A stretch of 64,000 bases of DNA from positions 50,716,001-50,780,000 of the forward strand of contig OZ231128.1 in NCBI GenBank assembly GCA_965153355.1, given 5' to 3'. A program made the position numbers and the translations under genes. The stretch is from Flaccisagitta enflata (Eukaryota > Chaetognatha > Sagittoidea > Aphragmophora). Positions 14,301 through 26,344 of the stretch are shown here, one piece after another. Below the pieces are notes generated by a model that was given only the letters and a program-made list of their open reading frames with translations, ran no database searches and was not told where the DNA came from. The first letter of the stretch is position 1. Each line of letters begins with the position of its first letter.

Positions 14301-14490
14301 CAAATGTAGGGTTAGGGTTACATTGATTTCAATGGAGAGAGACATAAGAAATCTGACTTAGAATTGGGGGAGGAAAAATCTGCTCAAATTCTAGCCCCGA
14401 TTTTTTGTGCCTTACTCCATTGAAATCTATGTAAACTTAACCCTAACAGTCTATTCAGATTGTCCCAAAACATGTTTCCCCCCACAACAG
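11400..14490. repeat. 289 bp satellite made of inverted half-units
   Basis: Eleven monomers, with GGGTTAGGGTTACAT or close variants at 11421, 11711, 12001, 12291, 12580, 12869, 13154, 13444, 13731, 14020 and 14309 (spacing 285-290 bp). Within each monomer the arm from TAGGGTTAGGGTTACATAGA to the AATCTGACTT block is mirrored by an arm ending in the CCTAACCCTAC block. The second half is also mirrored: the GATTGTCCCAAAACATG block against CATGTTTTGAGACAATTTG. The array therefore alternates forward and reverse half-units of about 145 bp. Confidence 0.93.
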
Positions 14491-16300
14491 GGGAGTTAGG
14501 GTTAAGGTTAGGTTAGGGTTCAAGGGTTAGGTTTAGGAGGGTTACGGTTAGCGTTTAGGGTTCAAGGGTTCAAGGGTTAGGGATGTTTGATATTATTCAC
14601 TTCGTCTCAAACTAGCTGTTATATTTTTTTTGTCTCATATTGAAAATCAATTTTATATTGTCTCAGATCAACTACAGTGAAATCACTAAAATGAAATGAC
14701 CATGGGATTTCATCTACTATGGGCAGATTTATGTCACTTTTGGGTCTGTCATAACAGGGCATCACTGTATAGGTTGGAAAAATGTAACACTGATTAAACT
14801 ACATACTATGAATAGCCATCTGACATGATTATATTTGTCTCAAACTATCCATCATATTCATTTTGTCTCAGACCTACTGTCATGTTAACTTTGTCTCAAA
14901 CCAACAGGTTAGGCTAAGGGTTATGGTTATGGTTTGTTTGGTTAAGCTTTAGGGTTAGGTTTAAAGGGTTAGGGTTAGTCGTATTATATTTATATTTACA
15001 TTGTCTCATATAAGAAATCAAATTAAAATTGTTTCAGATCAACTACAGTGAAACCACAAAAATGAAATGACCATAAGTTTTTATCTAGTATGGGCAGAAT
15101 AATGTCACTTTTGGGTTGGTTGTAGCAGGGCGTCACTGTATAGGATTCAAAGATGTGACACTGATTGAACTGCATACTATAATTATTTCACATGATTCTA
15201 TTTGTCTCAAACTAGGGTTAGAGGGTTAGGGATAGGGTTAGAGCTGTTTAATATTATTCACTTTGTCTCAAACTAGCTGTTATATTCATTTTGTCTCATA
15301 CTAAAAATCAAATTCAAATTGTCTCAGATAAACTACAGTGAAACCACAAAAATGAAATGACTATGAGTTTTTATTTACTATGGGCAAATTTATGTCACTT
15401 TTGGGTCTGTTGTAGCAGGGCATCACTGTATAGGTTTGAAAAATGTGACACTATGAATAGTCATTTGACCTGATTGTTCATGACTCTAACTAGCTCTTAT
15501 GCTCATTTTGTCTCAAACTATGTATGTTCACCTTTGACCTACTGTCATATTTACTTTGTCTCAAACCAACAGGTTAGGGTAAGGGTTATGATTAAGATTT
15601 GTTGGGTTTGAGTTTAGGGTTAGGGTTAGGGGTAGTCATTTGAAATGATTCTATTTGTCTCAAACTAGCTGTTATATTTACTTCGTCTTATATTAAACAT
15701 CAAATTCAAATTGTCTCAGATCAACTACAGTGAAACCACAAAAAATGAAATATCTATGAGTTTTTACCTATTATGGGCAGATTTATGTCACTTTTGGGTC
15801 TGTTGTAGCAGGGTTTCACTGTATAGGCTTCAAAGATGCGACACTGATTGAACTGCATACTATGAATAATTATTTGACATGATTCTATTTCATTCTCATT
15901 TTGTTTCAAACTATCCATCATACTCACTTTGTCTCAGACCATCTATCATATTTAGTTTGTCTCAAACCAACAGGTATAAAACAAAAAGAATATGACAACT
16001 AGTATGAGACAAAGTGAATATGAAAACTAGTATGAGACAAAGTGAATATGACAACTCGTATGAGACAAAAAGAATTTGACAACTAGAATGAGACAAAACA
16101 AATTTGACAATTAGTATGAGACAAAGTTAATTTGAAAAGTTGAAATGAGCTATAATGATTTTGTGTCTAAGTGACGCTGTGGGATAGATTGATGCCAGAA
16201 ACATGTTTGAGACAAAGGAAACTGAAGACAAGAAAGCTTGACTGAGACAGAGCAAATTTTAGACAATAAGACAGGATTATAATAGGTATGTCTCAACCAT
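14491..16300. repeat. GAGACAAA satellite, opposite orientation (right side)
   Basis: Here the core motif reads TTTGTCTCAAAC, the reverse complement of the left-side satellite. Four longer units share GATCAACTACAGTGAAACCA (near 14665, 15040, 15330, 15720), a GGGCAGATTTATGTCACTTT block and short TTAGGG stretches. From about 15970 to 16160 the motif flips back to the GAGACAAA orientation. Confidence 0.9.
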
Positions 16301-17483
16301 TGGCTCAAAGTCTCAATTTACGGCTCATTGGCTCAGCTATTTGGGCCTCTTGTCTCGCGGTTTCCCATTGAAATGCGTGGTCGGGCTGAGACGTAAACTC
16401 GCATTTGAACGTTCTTTTGAATTTGACAGCGACGCTTCGCCCAATGCGCACACCGTGCCGTGCCCATGGAGTATTCCTCCGCGTAATTGTCAACGATGAT
16501 TATAATCAAAACTTAGTGGCTTCAATTCTTCTGCCTCAAATTCATATCACGATACATTCACGCCAAATTTTCAATTCTTTTTTTTTTTCTCAATTTGTGC
16601 ATTGATTTTAATTAAAAAGGAATAAGCAGCAATTATAAACAAGTAATAGAAGTAGAGAGAAAACAACCGATAGAAAATACAAACTCAATCTTTAACCCTT
16701 TCTTCTTTCGCACAAATAATTCTTTTTACTGAAATTATAAAAGATCGGAAAAAACAACAATCGAAACAATTGAAATTCAAAAGCAAAACTAAAATCAAAA
16801 CAATCAAAATAGAAAACTTCACACTGACTGTGAGCGGGTGGCGAAGAAAGCAAAATTATCCTACACAGAGAACATTCCTACGATGCGCGACGAAAAAAAT
16901 AACACCTCCATGGATCAAAAACAAAACAAAGCAAAGTCAAATTCATATCAAAACTGAACAAAACAATAAAGAAACAATCGTTGAAAGAATAAAGTAATTT
17001 CGATAAAGAGAACTAAGGATGTCGGCGCTGTACGATTCATGAATCAAACGATATCCTTTGCTGATTTGTTTTTTTACACATATACAAATGCAAGACGCCA
17101 CACATACGCGTTAGAAGTATCTATAAAACCCAACTACGTGCCAAGTGCGTTCTCAAAAATATATACATACAGACGCGCCAAGTAAAATAATAAGAGACCA
17201 GTCTGGGAAAGGAGAATCATGAGTGATTCTGAGATTTACTACAACCAACAGAAGAAGAAAAAGAAGAGAAGAGTTTCTTCGGAAGAGGCGAAGAAACGGA
17301 AAAAAGCCAATTCTAACCATCAGCTGGAAAGACAAGCGATTCACGCTCACTACGGAAATCACTTGGGACCCGCAGGTTGGGGTGTGCGGTTGACTGGTTG
17401 TGGTTGTGGTTGTGTTTACGGTTGTGCTTGCGTGCGTATCGTGTTTGCTGTGCTAACTGTGAAAACGACAACATAGTCATAAA

Positions 17484-17487
<4 letters not shown>
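16301..17487. other. Non-coding spacer
   Basis: AT-rich, lysine-codon-like sequence without a convincing gene. A short basic open frame starts at 17219 (see rejected items). Confidence 0.45.

Positions 17488-17575
<88 letters not shown>
17488..17575. repeat. CAA microsatellite
   Basis: Uninterrupted CAA tract. Confidence 0.97.
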
Positions 17576-17576
<1 letters not shown>

Positions 17577-17856
17577 GCTGTTCTCGTTGACTCTTAGTAA
17601 ATACCGGCGGTCGCGGTGGGGACGCGACCATTTGGCGCGCTGCGGTGACTCCCGAAGAAATGAGAGAACGACAACCTTTCGCCCTCTCGGCCGATCGCAA
17701 GGAAGGATCCAGGTTAGCCAACAAAATAAATGATCAAATCACAATGAAATACAATACAGTTGACATTACAATGCATTACAACCAATTTAGCACAAAACAC
17801 AAAACACAAAACACAGCTCACAAAACACAATTCAGCTCCGGAAACGGTTCGTTTTA

Positions 17857-18759
17857 CAGTCAGCGGACAAAACATAATAGGTATATATATCATACCGGGT
17901 CATCAATCTGGACTGGGAAAAAGTGTTATGCTTTTGCTCTCAGCTGCTTCTTCTCACTGGTTTGGAAATTGTTTTCTTTTGTAGTACTATGTTTGACGTT
18001 TTTTGTATCAAAATTTTATTGGTCTGAGTTAAATACTTTGTCCACAATATCAATTTGAAGAAAAACATGCCTTTTCAGATATTTCTCAAATTAGCCTTAA
18101 TTTATCAAAACTGTTTTTTTTTTTAGATTTGCTCTTATTTTTCATTGGATTGCGCAGCAAATGTCATATTTGTCTCGGTTGGAGATATGTTAATGAATTT
18201 TAAAAAACATCTTTAAGTTGAGATTATTTTAGCATTTGTAGCTCAAACTGATCAAAAATGAGGGAAAATACTTTTGCTGAAAAAGGGATGAATTGAGCTT
18301 AAGCCACAAATACTTATTTTACTTCAAATTGATATTGTGGACAAAATATTTGACACAGACCAATGAAATTTTGACACAAAAAACGTCAAACATAGTACTA
18401 TATAGGAAAATCAATTCCAGGTCCTTGAGAAGATGCATCTGAGGGTTAAAGCTTGATACTTTTTCCCAATCCAGATTGATGACCCTGTACCGTTGATTTT
18501 GATCCAACATGCTGAAAGTAAACATAATGTTGTATGACACAACTAGATGTTGAAATAACAGCCGGCTGCAATATTACAAAATTGTAGCATTACAGCCGGC
18601 TGTAATTCTAACAACTCATTGTTGCATACAACATTGTGTTTTTTATAGCCGGCTATAACTTGAGCAACTGATTGTTGCATACAATATTTTGTTTTTAAGC
18701 AGTATGTTAGATTGAAGTCAATGGTACAATATATACCTTAGTGTTTTGTCCACTGATTG
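17857..18759. mobile_element. Foldback MITE, possible TTTA duplication
   Basis: Outer ends are inverted (CAGTCAGCGGACAAAAC against CAATCAGTGGACAAAAC) and flanked on both sides by TTTA (17853-17856, 18760-18763). A second, inner inverted pair, roughly 17890-18060 against 18324-18497, shares the GGGTCATCAATCTGGA and GTTTGACGTTTTTTGT blocks. The right portion carries AGCCGGCT repeats. No coding capacity. Confidence 0.78.
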
Positions 18760-18951
18760 TTTACGCGATTGCTCCACCAACAGTATACGGCCCATATTTT
18801 TTCACTTTCGCTTATTGTAAGTTATTGATAGATCAAATTTTCGAATTGCTATCTCCTATCTCGTATCTCGTACAATTATCTCGCACTAATAGTATCATTT
18901 GGTATGATTTATCCGTATTGTTTTCCCAGTAAAGACTGAAACATCACTTAA

Positions 18952-18990
18952 CTGCAGCGGCCCTAAGGGGTACAAAGTCTTCGAAAAATC
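18952..18990. repeat. GGGCAGCGGCCC-family end fragment
   Basis: GCAGCGGCCCTAAGGGGTAC plus AAAGTC matches the terminal block of the family at 25125. Confidence 0.45.
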
Positions 18991-19228
18991 GAGGGGTCAC
19001 TGACAGAATGAAATAATGGATATGCCGACACAGAAGTTCATCGTGAGTTTTACCAGAAATCTCTTCCTTTTAGACAGCTATACAAAAGCGAACCATCTTG
19101 CAACGTTGGAACAAAAATCAGTAACCAGGTGTTATTTTCGTATTATTGATGGTCCCTATTTATCTCCTTGTGTGGAAATAGCATTGATTTCATTACTCTG
19201 GATCATGCGGGCATGAAATAACGAGTAA

Positions 19229-19431
19229 CGCGGGGTTACAATATCGTTGCGGACGGGTGGGCAGGGTCGTACAACCCTCCATCCCAACCCTAACTCAACA
19301 CAGAAACACACACGGAAGTGTGCATCTTTACACTTTTCGACCCATACTCAGGGATCAACTGACCAAGGGATCAACGGACCAACGGACCAACGGACCAACG
19401 GACAAGTTATAGAGTCGCAAATCCGCGAATC
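19229..19431 (+). mobile_element. GTCN-array element, diverged copy
   Basis: CGCGGGGTTACAATATCGTT and GCGGACGGGTGGGCAGGG at the start, a CCAACGGA array, then an AGAGTCGCAAATCCGCGAAT end. Same order of blocks as the copies at 19650 and 44517. The end hairpin is degraded. Confidence 0.6.
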
Positions 19432-19649
19432 CAATCTGGTATTTCTAGCTTTATTCGTTTAGAAATGGCTAATAAAAGAGCAAAAACATTGCCATTGCCA
19501 TTGCCATTTGAGATAGAGACCTGGGGTTGGTCTAGAATGAAAGAAAATTCAAAAATATTTAAAATCAGTTGAACGAAAAAAAATTCAAATTAATTTTTTG
19601 TGCCTCTTCCACTCAGCTACAAAAGGGTGCGGCTTTTTTTTTTATTCAC

Positions 19650-19826
19650 GTAGTACAACCCTCCAGTCACACCCTAACTCAACACAGAAACACATACGAA
19701 AGTGTGCATCTTAACACTTTTCGACCCATACTCAGGGATCAACTGACCAACGAATCAACGGACCAACGGACCAACGGACCAACGGACAAAGCCAAGTTAT
19801 AGAGTCCCAAATTTGCGATTAGAAAT
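19650..19826 (+). mobile_element. GTCN-array element, diverged copy
   Basis: Nearly the same as the copy at 19229 from GTACAACCCTCCA to the CCAACGGA array and the AGTTATAGAGTC tail; an adjacent duplication of that copy is likely. Confidence 0.6.
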
Positions 19827-19936
19827 TATTTAGAATCGTTTGATATTGGGAGACAAGAGAAAGTTCCAAAGCAAAGCAAACGATTTGTCAACAATAAAGA
19901 AACAAACTAGGCCAATAGGTGCAAACGAATGCGTTT

Positions 19937-20010
19937 CCAACCGACCGACCGACCAACCGACCGACCAATGGACACAGCCAGTTATAGAGGTGCTTTGTCG
20001 CACCTAAAAA
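19937..20010 (+). mobile_element. GTCN-array element, hairpin end
   Basis: CCGACCGACCGACCAACCGA array, GGACACAGCCAGTTATAG, then hairpin AGGTGCTTTGTCGCACCT followed by AAAAA. Confidence 0.65.
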
Positions 20011-20633
20011 CGTCTGCGTGAAGACAATATATTTAAAGAGAGAATAAAGATGCATTGAATGAATACAGAAACAAAATCGATTCATGAATCATGGATAAGT
20101 TGGAACACAAATGAAACAAAAATACGCCTACCATAAAAAAAATAAAAAAAGTTCGTCTACGTGTAGAGTTTCACAAATGAAATAAATAATTACACGAGAA
20201 AATGCATTGATATCGTTTATCCAGCGCTACCCCCCCCCCACCCCCGCCATTCTAAAAAGGAATTCATTGGGAATACCACTCGTCACTGGTCGAAGACAGG
20301 TAGTAGTACCGTGTACAGATGGCCTATAGTTAGCAATCTTGATATATGCTACAAAACACTTTCTTGTAATTATCGGGGTATGAAATGGTTGTCATGAAAT
20401 CGCGGTAGACAACTTGTAGATATGCTTCCGGGTCTTTGGGGGCCGGAATATTGTGCCGAGAACAAATCGAGACCGTTGAATACGGATGCGTGTATCTGAT
20501 CCGAGGGCGGAATGGAATAAAGGAAAACGTCGAAAGTAATTTCTAGGAATACTACTATTTCTGCCGATATCGCGTCATCCAAAATTTCTCTTTCTCGACC
20601 TTCTTTCTTTCCTTCCTTCGGAAACTTCCTGTT

Positions 20634-20662
20634 TTAGAGTCGCTTAACAAGCGACTAAAAAG
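20634..20662 (+). repeat. Isolated terminal hairpin
   Basis: AGTCGCTTAACAAGCGACT followed by AAAAAG, the same form as the ends of the GTCN-array elements, but with no tetranucleotide array beside it. Confidence 0.5.
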
Positions 20663-20935
20663 CTTACGAAATAATCTTTCTCCCACTTGCCATTCAATAC
20701 CTCATTTTGGCCACTAATAAATTCCTTTGTATGCCACAGCGTAGAAGCGAAATATTTTAAAACCTGTTGGGTATTTTGAAGAATTTTTCGTGGGTTCCCG
20801 TCAGGTTCCCGTTGTCTCCGAGGGAGAAGGCGTAAAAATCAGCCCAAACCATTTTCCAATTAGCCGTCAAAAACGAAGTATTGGCTTGAACCCGAAACGC
20901 TAAAGGACGCGCGCCGATGTGATCCACCTGCGTGC

Positions 20936-21112
<177 letters not shown>

Positions 21113-21145
21113 GAACAGACAGAGACAGACAGACGCACAGAGTTA

Positions 21146-22104
21146 CGGTACCATAGGGGCAATGAGAACCTCAGATGGAGGGTCATTTCCTGCTCCACAA
21201 ATCTAATGAAGTAGCTTCAATTATAGTTTTTCTGAAAGCTGATGAACAAGAGCTTTGAGTGAATATAGTTTTATTCCTCTAGCTCTAACTGTTGACCAAA
21301 AAGAAAAAAAGGGCAACACCATTCGGAATTTGAACCAGTGACACTGAAGAGAAAAATTAACTTTCTCAGTTCATCACTCTATCATTTGGGTGCTTCACAT
21401 AGCAAAAGTTGGGTATCATACCCTATTTGAAGTGTGTGGAAGAAAGCAAAAATCATAAAGATGACCATTTTCCTTTTTTCAAAATTCCTTCATCTTCCGT
21501 TTTTGTTTTGGCCTTAAAGTTTTCACTGATTTCCCAGAATTCAGCAAAATCCTCTATAGTTTTATTACAAAAAAGAAAATTATTTGTTTTAAAAAATCAT
21601 GATGTATGAAAAATAAACTAAAATATCAGAAGAACATAATTTATGAAAGAGCAAATGAAAAGGCAGAATTGCAATTCTGTGAAGAGTAAAAAATTATGAA
21701 AGCTGATTCAAACAATGTCAGCATATTTTTTTATCCCACTGCATTATGCAAATTAGGTCCTCAAAAGCAATTTTCTAAAAAACGGAAGATGAACAATTTT
21801 AGATAAAACAAAAATGGTAAGAGTCCTAAAATTGGTCACTCCACATTAGGTAAAAAGGGCGAAAAGAAATAACCAACTTTTGCTATGCGAAGCACCCAAC
21901 TCTATCATCAGAGCTATTGCGCCACATGCAATAAAACAACATCAATTGGCGGTTTTGTTATGAATCACTTGGTTTGGAATTTTTTGTTCACTCAATACCT
22001 TTGACCATCAGCTTTCAGAAAAACCAAAGCTTTAGGTTATTCCTTTAAACAGTGAGAATATAGAGACCTCTTTTCTCACTGCTCTTGTGCTCTAGCCATT
22101 ACTG
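21146..22104. mobile_element. Large foldback MITE, TA-flanked
   Basis: Left and right arms are inverted copies: both contain TTTTTCTGAAAGCTGATG, the GAGTGAA block and ATGAGAACCTC-like sequence. TA lies at 21144-21145 and 22105-22106. The inner arms include the GGGTGCTTCACATAGCAAAA pairing with its inverse near 21870. A related copy starts at 46781. Confidence 0.75.
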
Positions 22105-23100
22105 TAGATAAACAGGCAGTTGTTAAAATGTCTGTCCGTTTCTTAAGTATGTGTGCTTTTGTCTCTTTTGCATTATTTGGCTTTTCCTCTTTCTCGATTA
22201 TTCAATGCCCGCGTCTTTTGTTTCTCGCCATTTTTTATATTGAACGCTAGATGGGTAACCATATGGGTGCGCCTTGTATTTGTGCCATTTGTTTTTTATT
22301 ACGTGAGCGAACATACGTAACTCGTCTTCGTATCGTCCAATTTTGGATTGATTGATTTTATTTATCTTACGGCAGTGCTTCTTAAAGTGATTGATTGATT
22401 TTCGTGATCGTTTGAATGCGCCCTTGGAATTCACTAATTTCAATAATCTCTCATCTTTTTATGGCAAAATAAACTTATGAACGGACAATTAGTGTTAATT
22501 TGACTTCGACAGACTGTAGGTTGAAACAAAACGAGTGGGCTAATGCAGTTTTATATAGGCAACGTCTTTGCTTTTATTAACGTTATTTTTATCTTATCTT
22601 GTTTTCCGGTCTGTTATTTTGTCATTGCTCTTTTGCATTTTTATGTCGGATTTTAGTATGGTTTATACTCGCCTGCCCGATCAGCTTGCTAAAGGGATGA
22701 TGATGAATTTAATAGGATGGGCGGGCAGGGGCAGAGTATCATGGCATGGGCTCTAAAGAAGATGAACATGTTGTCATGTGCTGTTCTGTCCTTATTGTGT
22801 CCTATCTGGTAGATTTCATGTTATCTTTTGCGTTTGCTGATCACAATTAACCCCCACTTCCCTTTCATTTTCTCCCCTCTCTTCAGTTGTTGAAATTTTT
22901 GTATGGAATAAACGAGACGATCGCCTTCCTATTTTCCAATCGGTCAACTCTCTTTCACCATAAGTCGTCAGTCAGATGGACGCTCATAGACAGTGCCAGT
23001 TGAAACTCTAGAGGCGTAACTTATATTCAACAATTTAAAAACGACTTCTTCTCGACTCTTTCCGTCTTGACCTCCAGCAGAAATTGGACAATGGCGGCAG
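22105..23100. other. Non-coding spacer
   Basis: No gene recognised. A lysine-rich open frame on the minus strand (22198-22455) is listed under rejected items. Confidence 0.4.
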
Positions 23101-23205
23101 CGGCGCGCGGCGGCCCCCGTCTACCGGCCGCTTCAACGTCATCTCGTGTATCTCACTTGGTTTGAATCAGTATCCCGAGGAATTCGAATCGTTTGCCTTT
23201 GTATA

Positions 23206-24480
23206 ATGAGGAACGACATCACTGCGGAAATGGAAGAGGATGCCGGCGCCTTTCGGCCGCCGTTTCACTTGCACCCGAAGGCGAATGACCGGCGACGCCG
23301 CCTGAATCAGATGGCGCTCGACCGCGGACCAGGATATGGTTTTACGACTTCATATCATTATGCAAGGCAAATGGCGCTCGACTCGATGCCGGCGACCCTC
23401 TTACGATTAGCGGCGTCTGCTTTGCGTCGGAGTCCGACGCGAATGGGACTCCATGCACGTTTCTTTTGATCGTGAAAACTATCAGAGGGTTTTCCTTCAA
23501 ACGCCAACATCGTGAACGCAGTGCACAATGACATCGGGAGTCCCAAAAGACCCGTCAATGAATTCTCATGGAACAGTCTCCCAGCTGCAAGCACCCACGC
23601 CCGTGACAATGTTCAGCGCTCCGACTCCCAAGGATGCGAAACGTCTTCACAAGCGACGGATCCAGTATCTCGCCGGTCCGGCGACATGAGTGCGCAATCT
23701 CAACCTGGCGACCAATTTTAATCTGCCGCTTGATCAAGAGATGCCGTCAATCAATGGGTATCAGATTTGGTCTCGGGGTGAACCTGCGCGTGCGTCTCCG
23801 ATGGAGCAAGCTGACGACATGCTTGCGGATCTCGACGACGCCGACGCTCTTGCGAGAGGCCGCGGGATCATCAGCAGATTGACGCCGCAGGAAAGGGCGA
23901 GGCGGCGCTTCGTCGGCAGGAGTGCTGAGGGAGACAGATGGGGTAGGCAGTTGGAGGAGGAAATGCGACAAGGCCGTCGGCTGATTGACGATATGCAGCA
24001 GCAGCTGTGGGAGAAGGAGCGGCGGCAGCAGCAGAAGCAACAACGGCAGCATCAATTGCAGATGCAGCAGCAACAACTCCAACAGCAACGCAGCAACTCC
24101 ACCGACCACAGGAGCAGCAGCAAACGACGGCTCAACGGCAGCAGCAAGAGCTGTTGCAGCGGCAGCAGTTGCAGCAACAGCAATTTTGTCCAACAAGATC
24201 AACAACAACATCCAGATCCTGCCCGCAGCCGGCGCCACAACCTGTGGCTCAACAACCGCAACAACAACACGATCAACACGCTTGGCAACAGCGGCAGCGC
24301 CAACAACAGCAAAGAATGCGACAGCATCAGCGGCAATGCGGCCGCGCGAACAACAGCGACAGCGGCAAAGCGGTCACGGAGAACATATGCAGCTGCGGCA
24401 GCAGCAGCAACCTTCGCGCGATCCCAGCGGTGGTGGTGAATCTCAACTTCAAATATCATCTGTCTAAGCATGAACGTCAG
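23206..24480 (+). pseudogene. GC-rich glutamine-rich coding region, broken
   Basis: An island of markedly higher GC content than its AT-rich surroundings with codon-like structure. One frame starts at 23206 (MRNDITAEMEEDAG...) and ends at a TGA near 23467. A second, shifted frame starts at 23528 (MTSGVPKDPSMNS...), meets a TGA just before 23690 and continues to about 24437 with LTPQERARRRF, a charged helix (LEEEMRQGRRLIDDM) and long glutamine-rich runs. The two stops and one frame change suggest a decayed gene or an unresolved multi-exon gene; no splice sites that mend it were found. I do not recognise the family. Glutamine-rich low-complexity sequence is common in transcription cofactors, but that alone does not assign a function. 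Confidence 0.3.
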
Positions 24481-25120
24481 TGAGAGACAGAGAAGACAGC
24501 CAACGCCTTGCAGATCCGTCTGCGCAGTGAGCTGAGGAGTGAAAGGTGGTGGTGCAGCAGCAGCTCAAGGCGCCAGCAATGCATGGCTTTTGAACTTTTA
24601 GTAAATAAATCTTTAAAAATTCATAACGCGAAAAATATTTGTCCCAGAGATTTCTGCTTAGCCCCAAATGAAAGAGAATTATCAAATTTACTTACCCTAT
24701 CAATTTCATTAGAGGCCTCAATCGCCCTAAGAAGTTCCGAAACTTCCGCATAAGAAAATGAAAACCCTGTTTCTCTCGAATTTGTCAAAAAGTCGAAGAC
24801 TGACTTCGACTTTTTTCCCGATTAAAAAAAAAGTCTATTCTAACTATTGATATAATTTTACTAAAGATAAGACAAATAATTAGGGCTAGACATTTTCTAA
24901 AGGGAATTGAAAAACCGATTCTACATAAAAAAATACATTCTTTGTCTTTTTACATTTTTTCACTTCTTACTCATGGTGTTTTAACCCAACACTAATATCA
25001 GGCAATAAATCTAGTGCATTTGGGGACATCCTGTACATCCCTTGTCCATATTTCATTATTTTTGGAGCTCTGTACGTAGGTGTTTAAGAGTGAGACAAAT
25101 CATTTTCCATCAGACATTTT
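24481..25120. other. Non-coding spacer
   Basis: AT-rich, no gene recognised. It contains a short inverted pair GTCGAAGACTGACTTCGAC (about 24792-24810). Confidence 0.5.
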
Positions 25121-25124
25121 TGGG

Positions 25125-25890
25125 CAGCGGCCCAGAAGGGGACGAAGTCCTGTAGAACACGAAGGAGAATCTGTCGTCCCGTCCGTCCGTGTGTAATCCC
25201 GTCCGCCCTCCCCTGCCCCATCCTCAGGGCTTCATCTCCTTCAGAGCCCCTTCAGATCCAAATTCTGCCAAATGGCCCAAATCTAAGCAAATTGGTCCAA
25301 ATCTAAGCAAAATGGCCCAAATCCAAGCAAAATGGCGCAAATCTGGCTAGAAAACCTGAATTCTGGAGGAAATTCTATCATCTTGGCCCCTTAGACCTAG
25401 ATTCTGGTTTCAAAAACCCACATTCTAGCTTCTAAAACCCTGATCCTAGCCCCAGAGACCTAGGTCTTGATCTCTGTGACCCAGATTCTGGCCCAGGATC
25501 TGGCCTCAAAGACCTAAATCCTGGCCTCAGAGACCCAAATCCTGGTCTAAGAGACTCAAACCCTGGCCTCTGAAACCAAGAAATTGGTCTCTGAGACCAA
25601 GATTCTGGCCTGCTCCCCCCTCAATTTACAAACTACTCAAGAAGGGCAGGGGTACTGTTGATCATAAACTGCCTTTTGTCATTTCTCCATGTTATTCCAT
25701 GAGAGTTTGAATAACAGGGCATCCTGGACAGAAGGATGGCAGCGAGGACGGACGGACGGATGGACGGACGGATGGACAGATTCCCTCTGTGTTCTACAGG
25801 ACTTCTTCCCCTTTGGGGCCGCTGCCCTGCTCCCCCTCAACCTAAATCACATACTACTCAAGCAGGGCACGGGTACTGCTGACCACTTAC
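25125..25890. mobile_element. GGGCAGCGGCCC-family element
   Basis: Left end GGGCAGCGGCCCAGAAGGGG with GTCCTGTAGAACACGAAG is mirrored at about 25765-25836 by CTGTGTTCTACAGGAC and CCCTTTGGGGCCGCTGCCC. Between the ends lie degenerate ~20 bp repeats (AGACCCAGATTCTGGCCTC type, 25370-25610), a direct duplicate of the ACTACTCAAG..GGGCA..GGGTACTG block (25635 and 25855), and a GGAC tetranucleotide array (25749-25779). No coding capacity. Confidence 0.65.
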
Positions 25891-26248
25891 TGCTGCTATT
25901 TACGATGGAAAAGGCTCTGAAAATTAGAAACACACAGAATGATCTGATTGGAAATGGAAGTAAGCACCTAATCCTTAAAATAATGGTGCCGATCAATCCC
26001 CTTGTATCCTGAATTAGGTGCTGATAGGGAACTTGATTTTTCTTGCTTCTCCTCATTCTCTTCATCCTCCTCATTCTCTCCCTCTTCGTCTGCCGCTACC
26101 TACCATTCCTTGTTTTCATCTCTCTCACTCTCTCTCTGCTGTATCCCGATGAAAAAAATGTCTAATAGCTAGGGGCTACCCCTGCTTCCCCTTCAAATAC
26201 GCCTCTGAGCTGAACTGTGCCAGAGATGATGCAGCAGATTTGTCTAAG

Positions 26249-26249
<1 letters not shown>

Positions 26250-26340
<91 letters not shown>
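26250..26340. repeat. CT microsatellite
   Basis: Uninterrupted CT tract. 25891-26249 and 26341-26803 hold no recognisable gene. Confidence 0.97.

Positions 26341-26344
<4 letters not shown>

Noticed and set aside
16305-16605. Open frames on both strands near the satellite edge
   Set aside because: Short, no homology, and they overlap each other.
17219-17375. Basic open frame MSDSEIYYNQQKKKKKRR on the plus strand followed by a possible splice donor
   Set aside because: No homology recognised, lysine-rich composition common in AT-rich DNA, and no partner exon found.
22198-22455. Lysine/histidine-rich 85-residue frame on the minus strand ending in WRETKDAGIE
   Set aside because: It looks somewhat protein-like, but there is no ATG at the start, no recognised family and no supporting exon.
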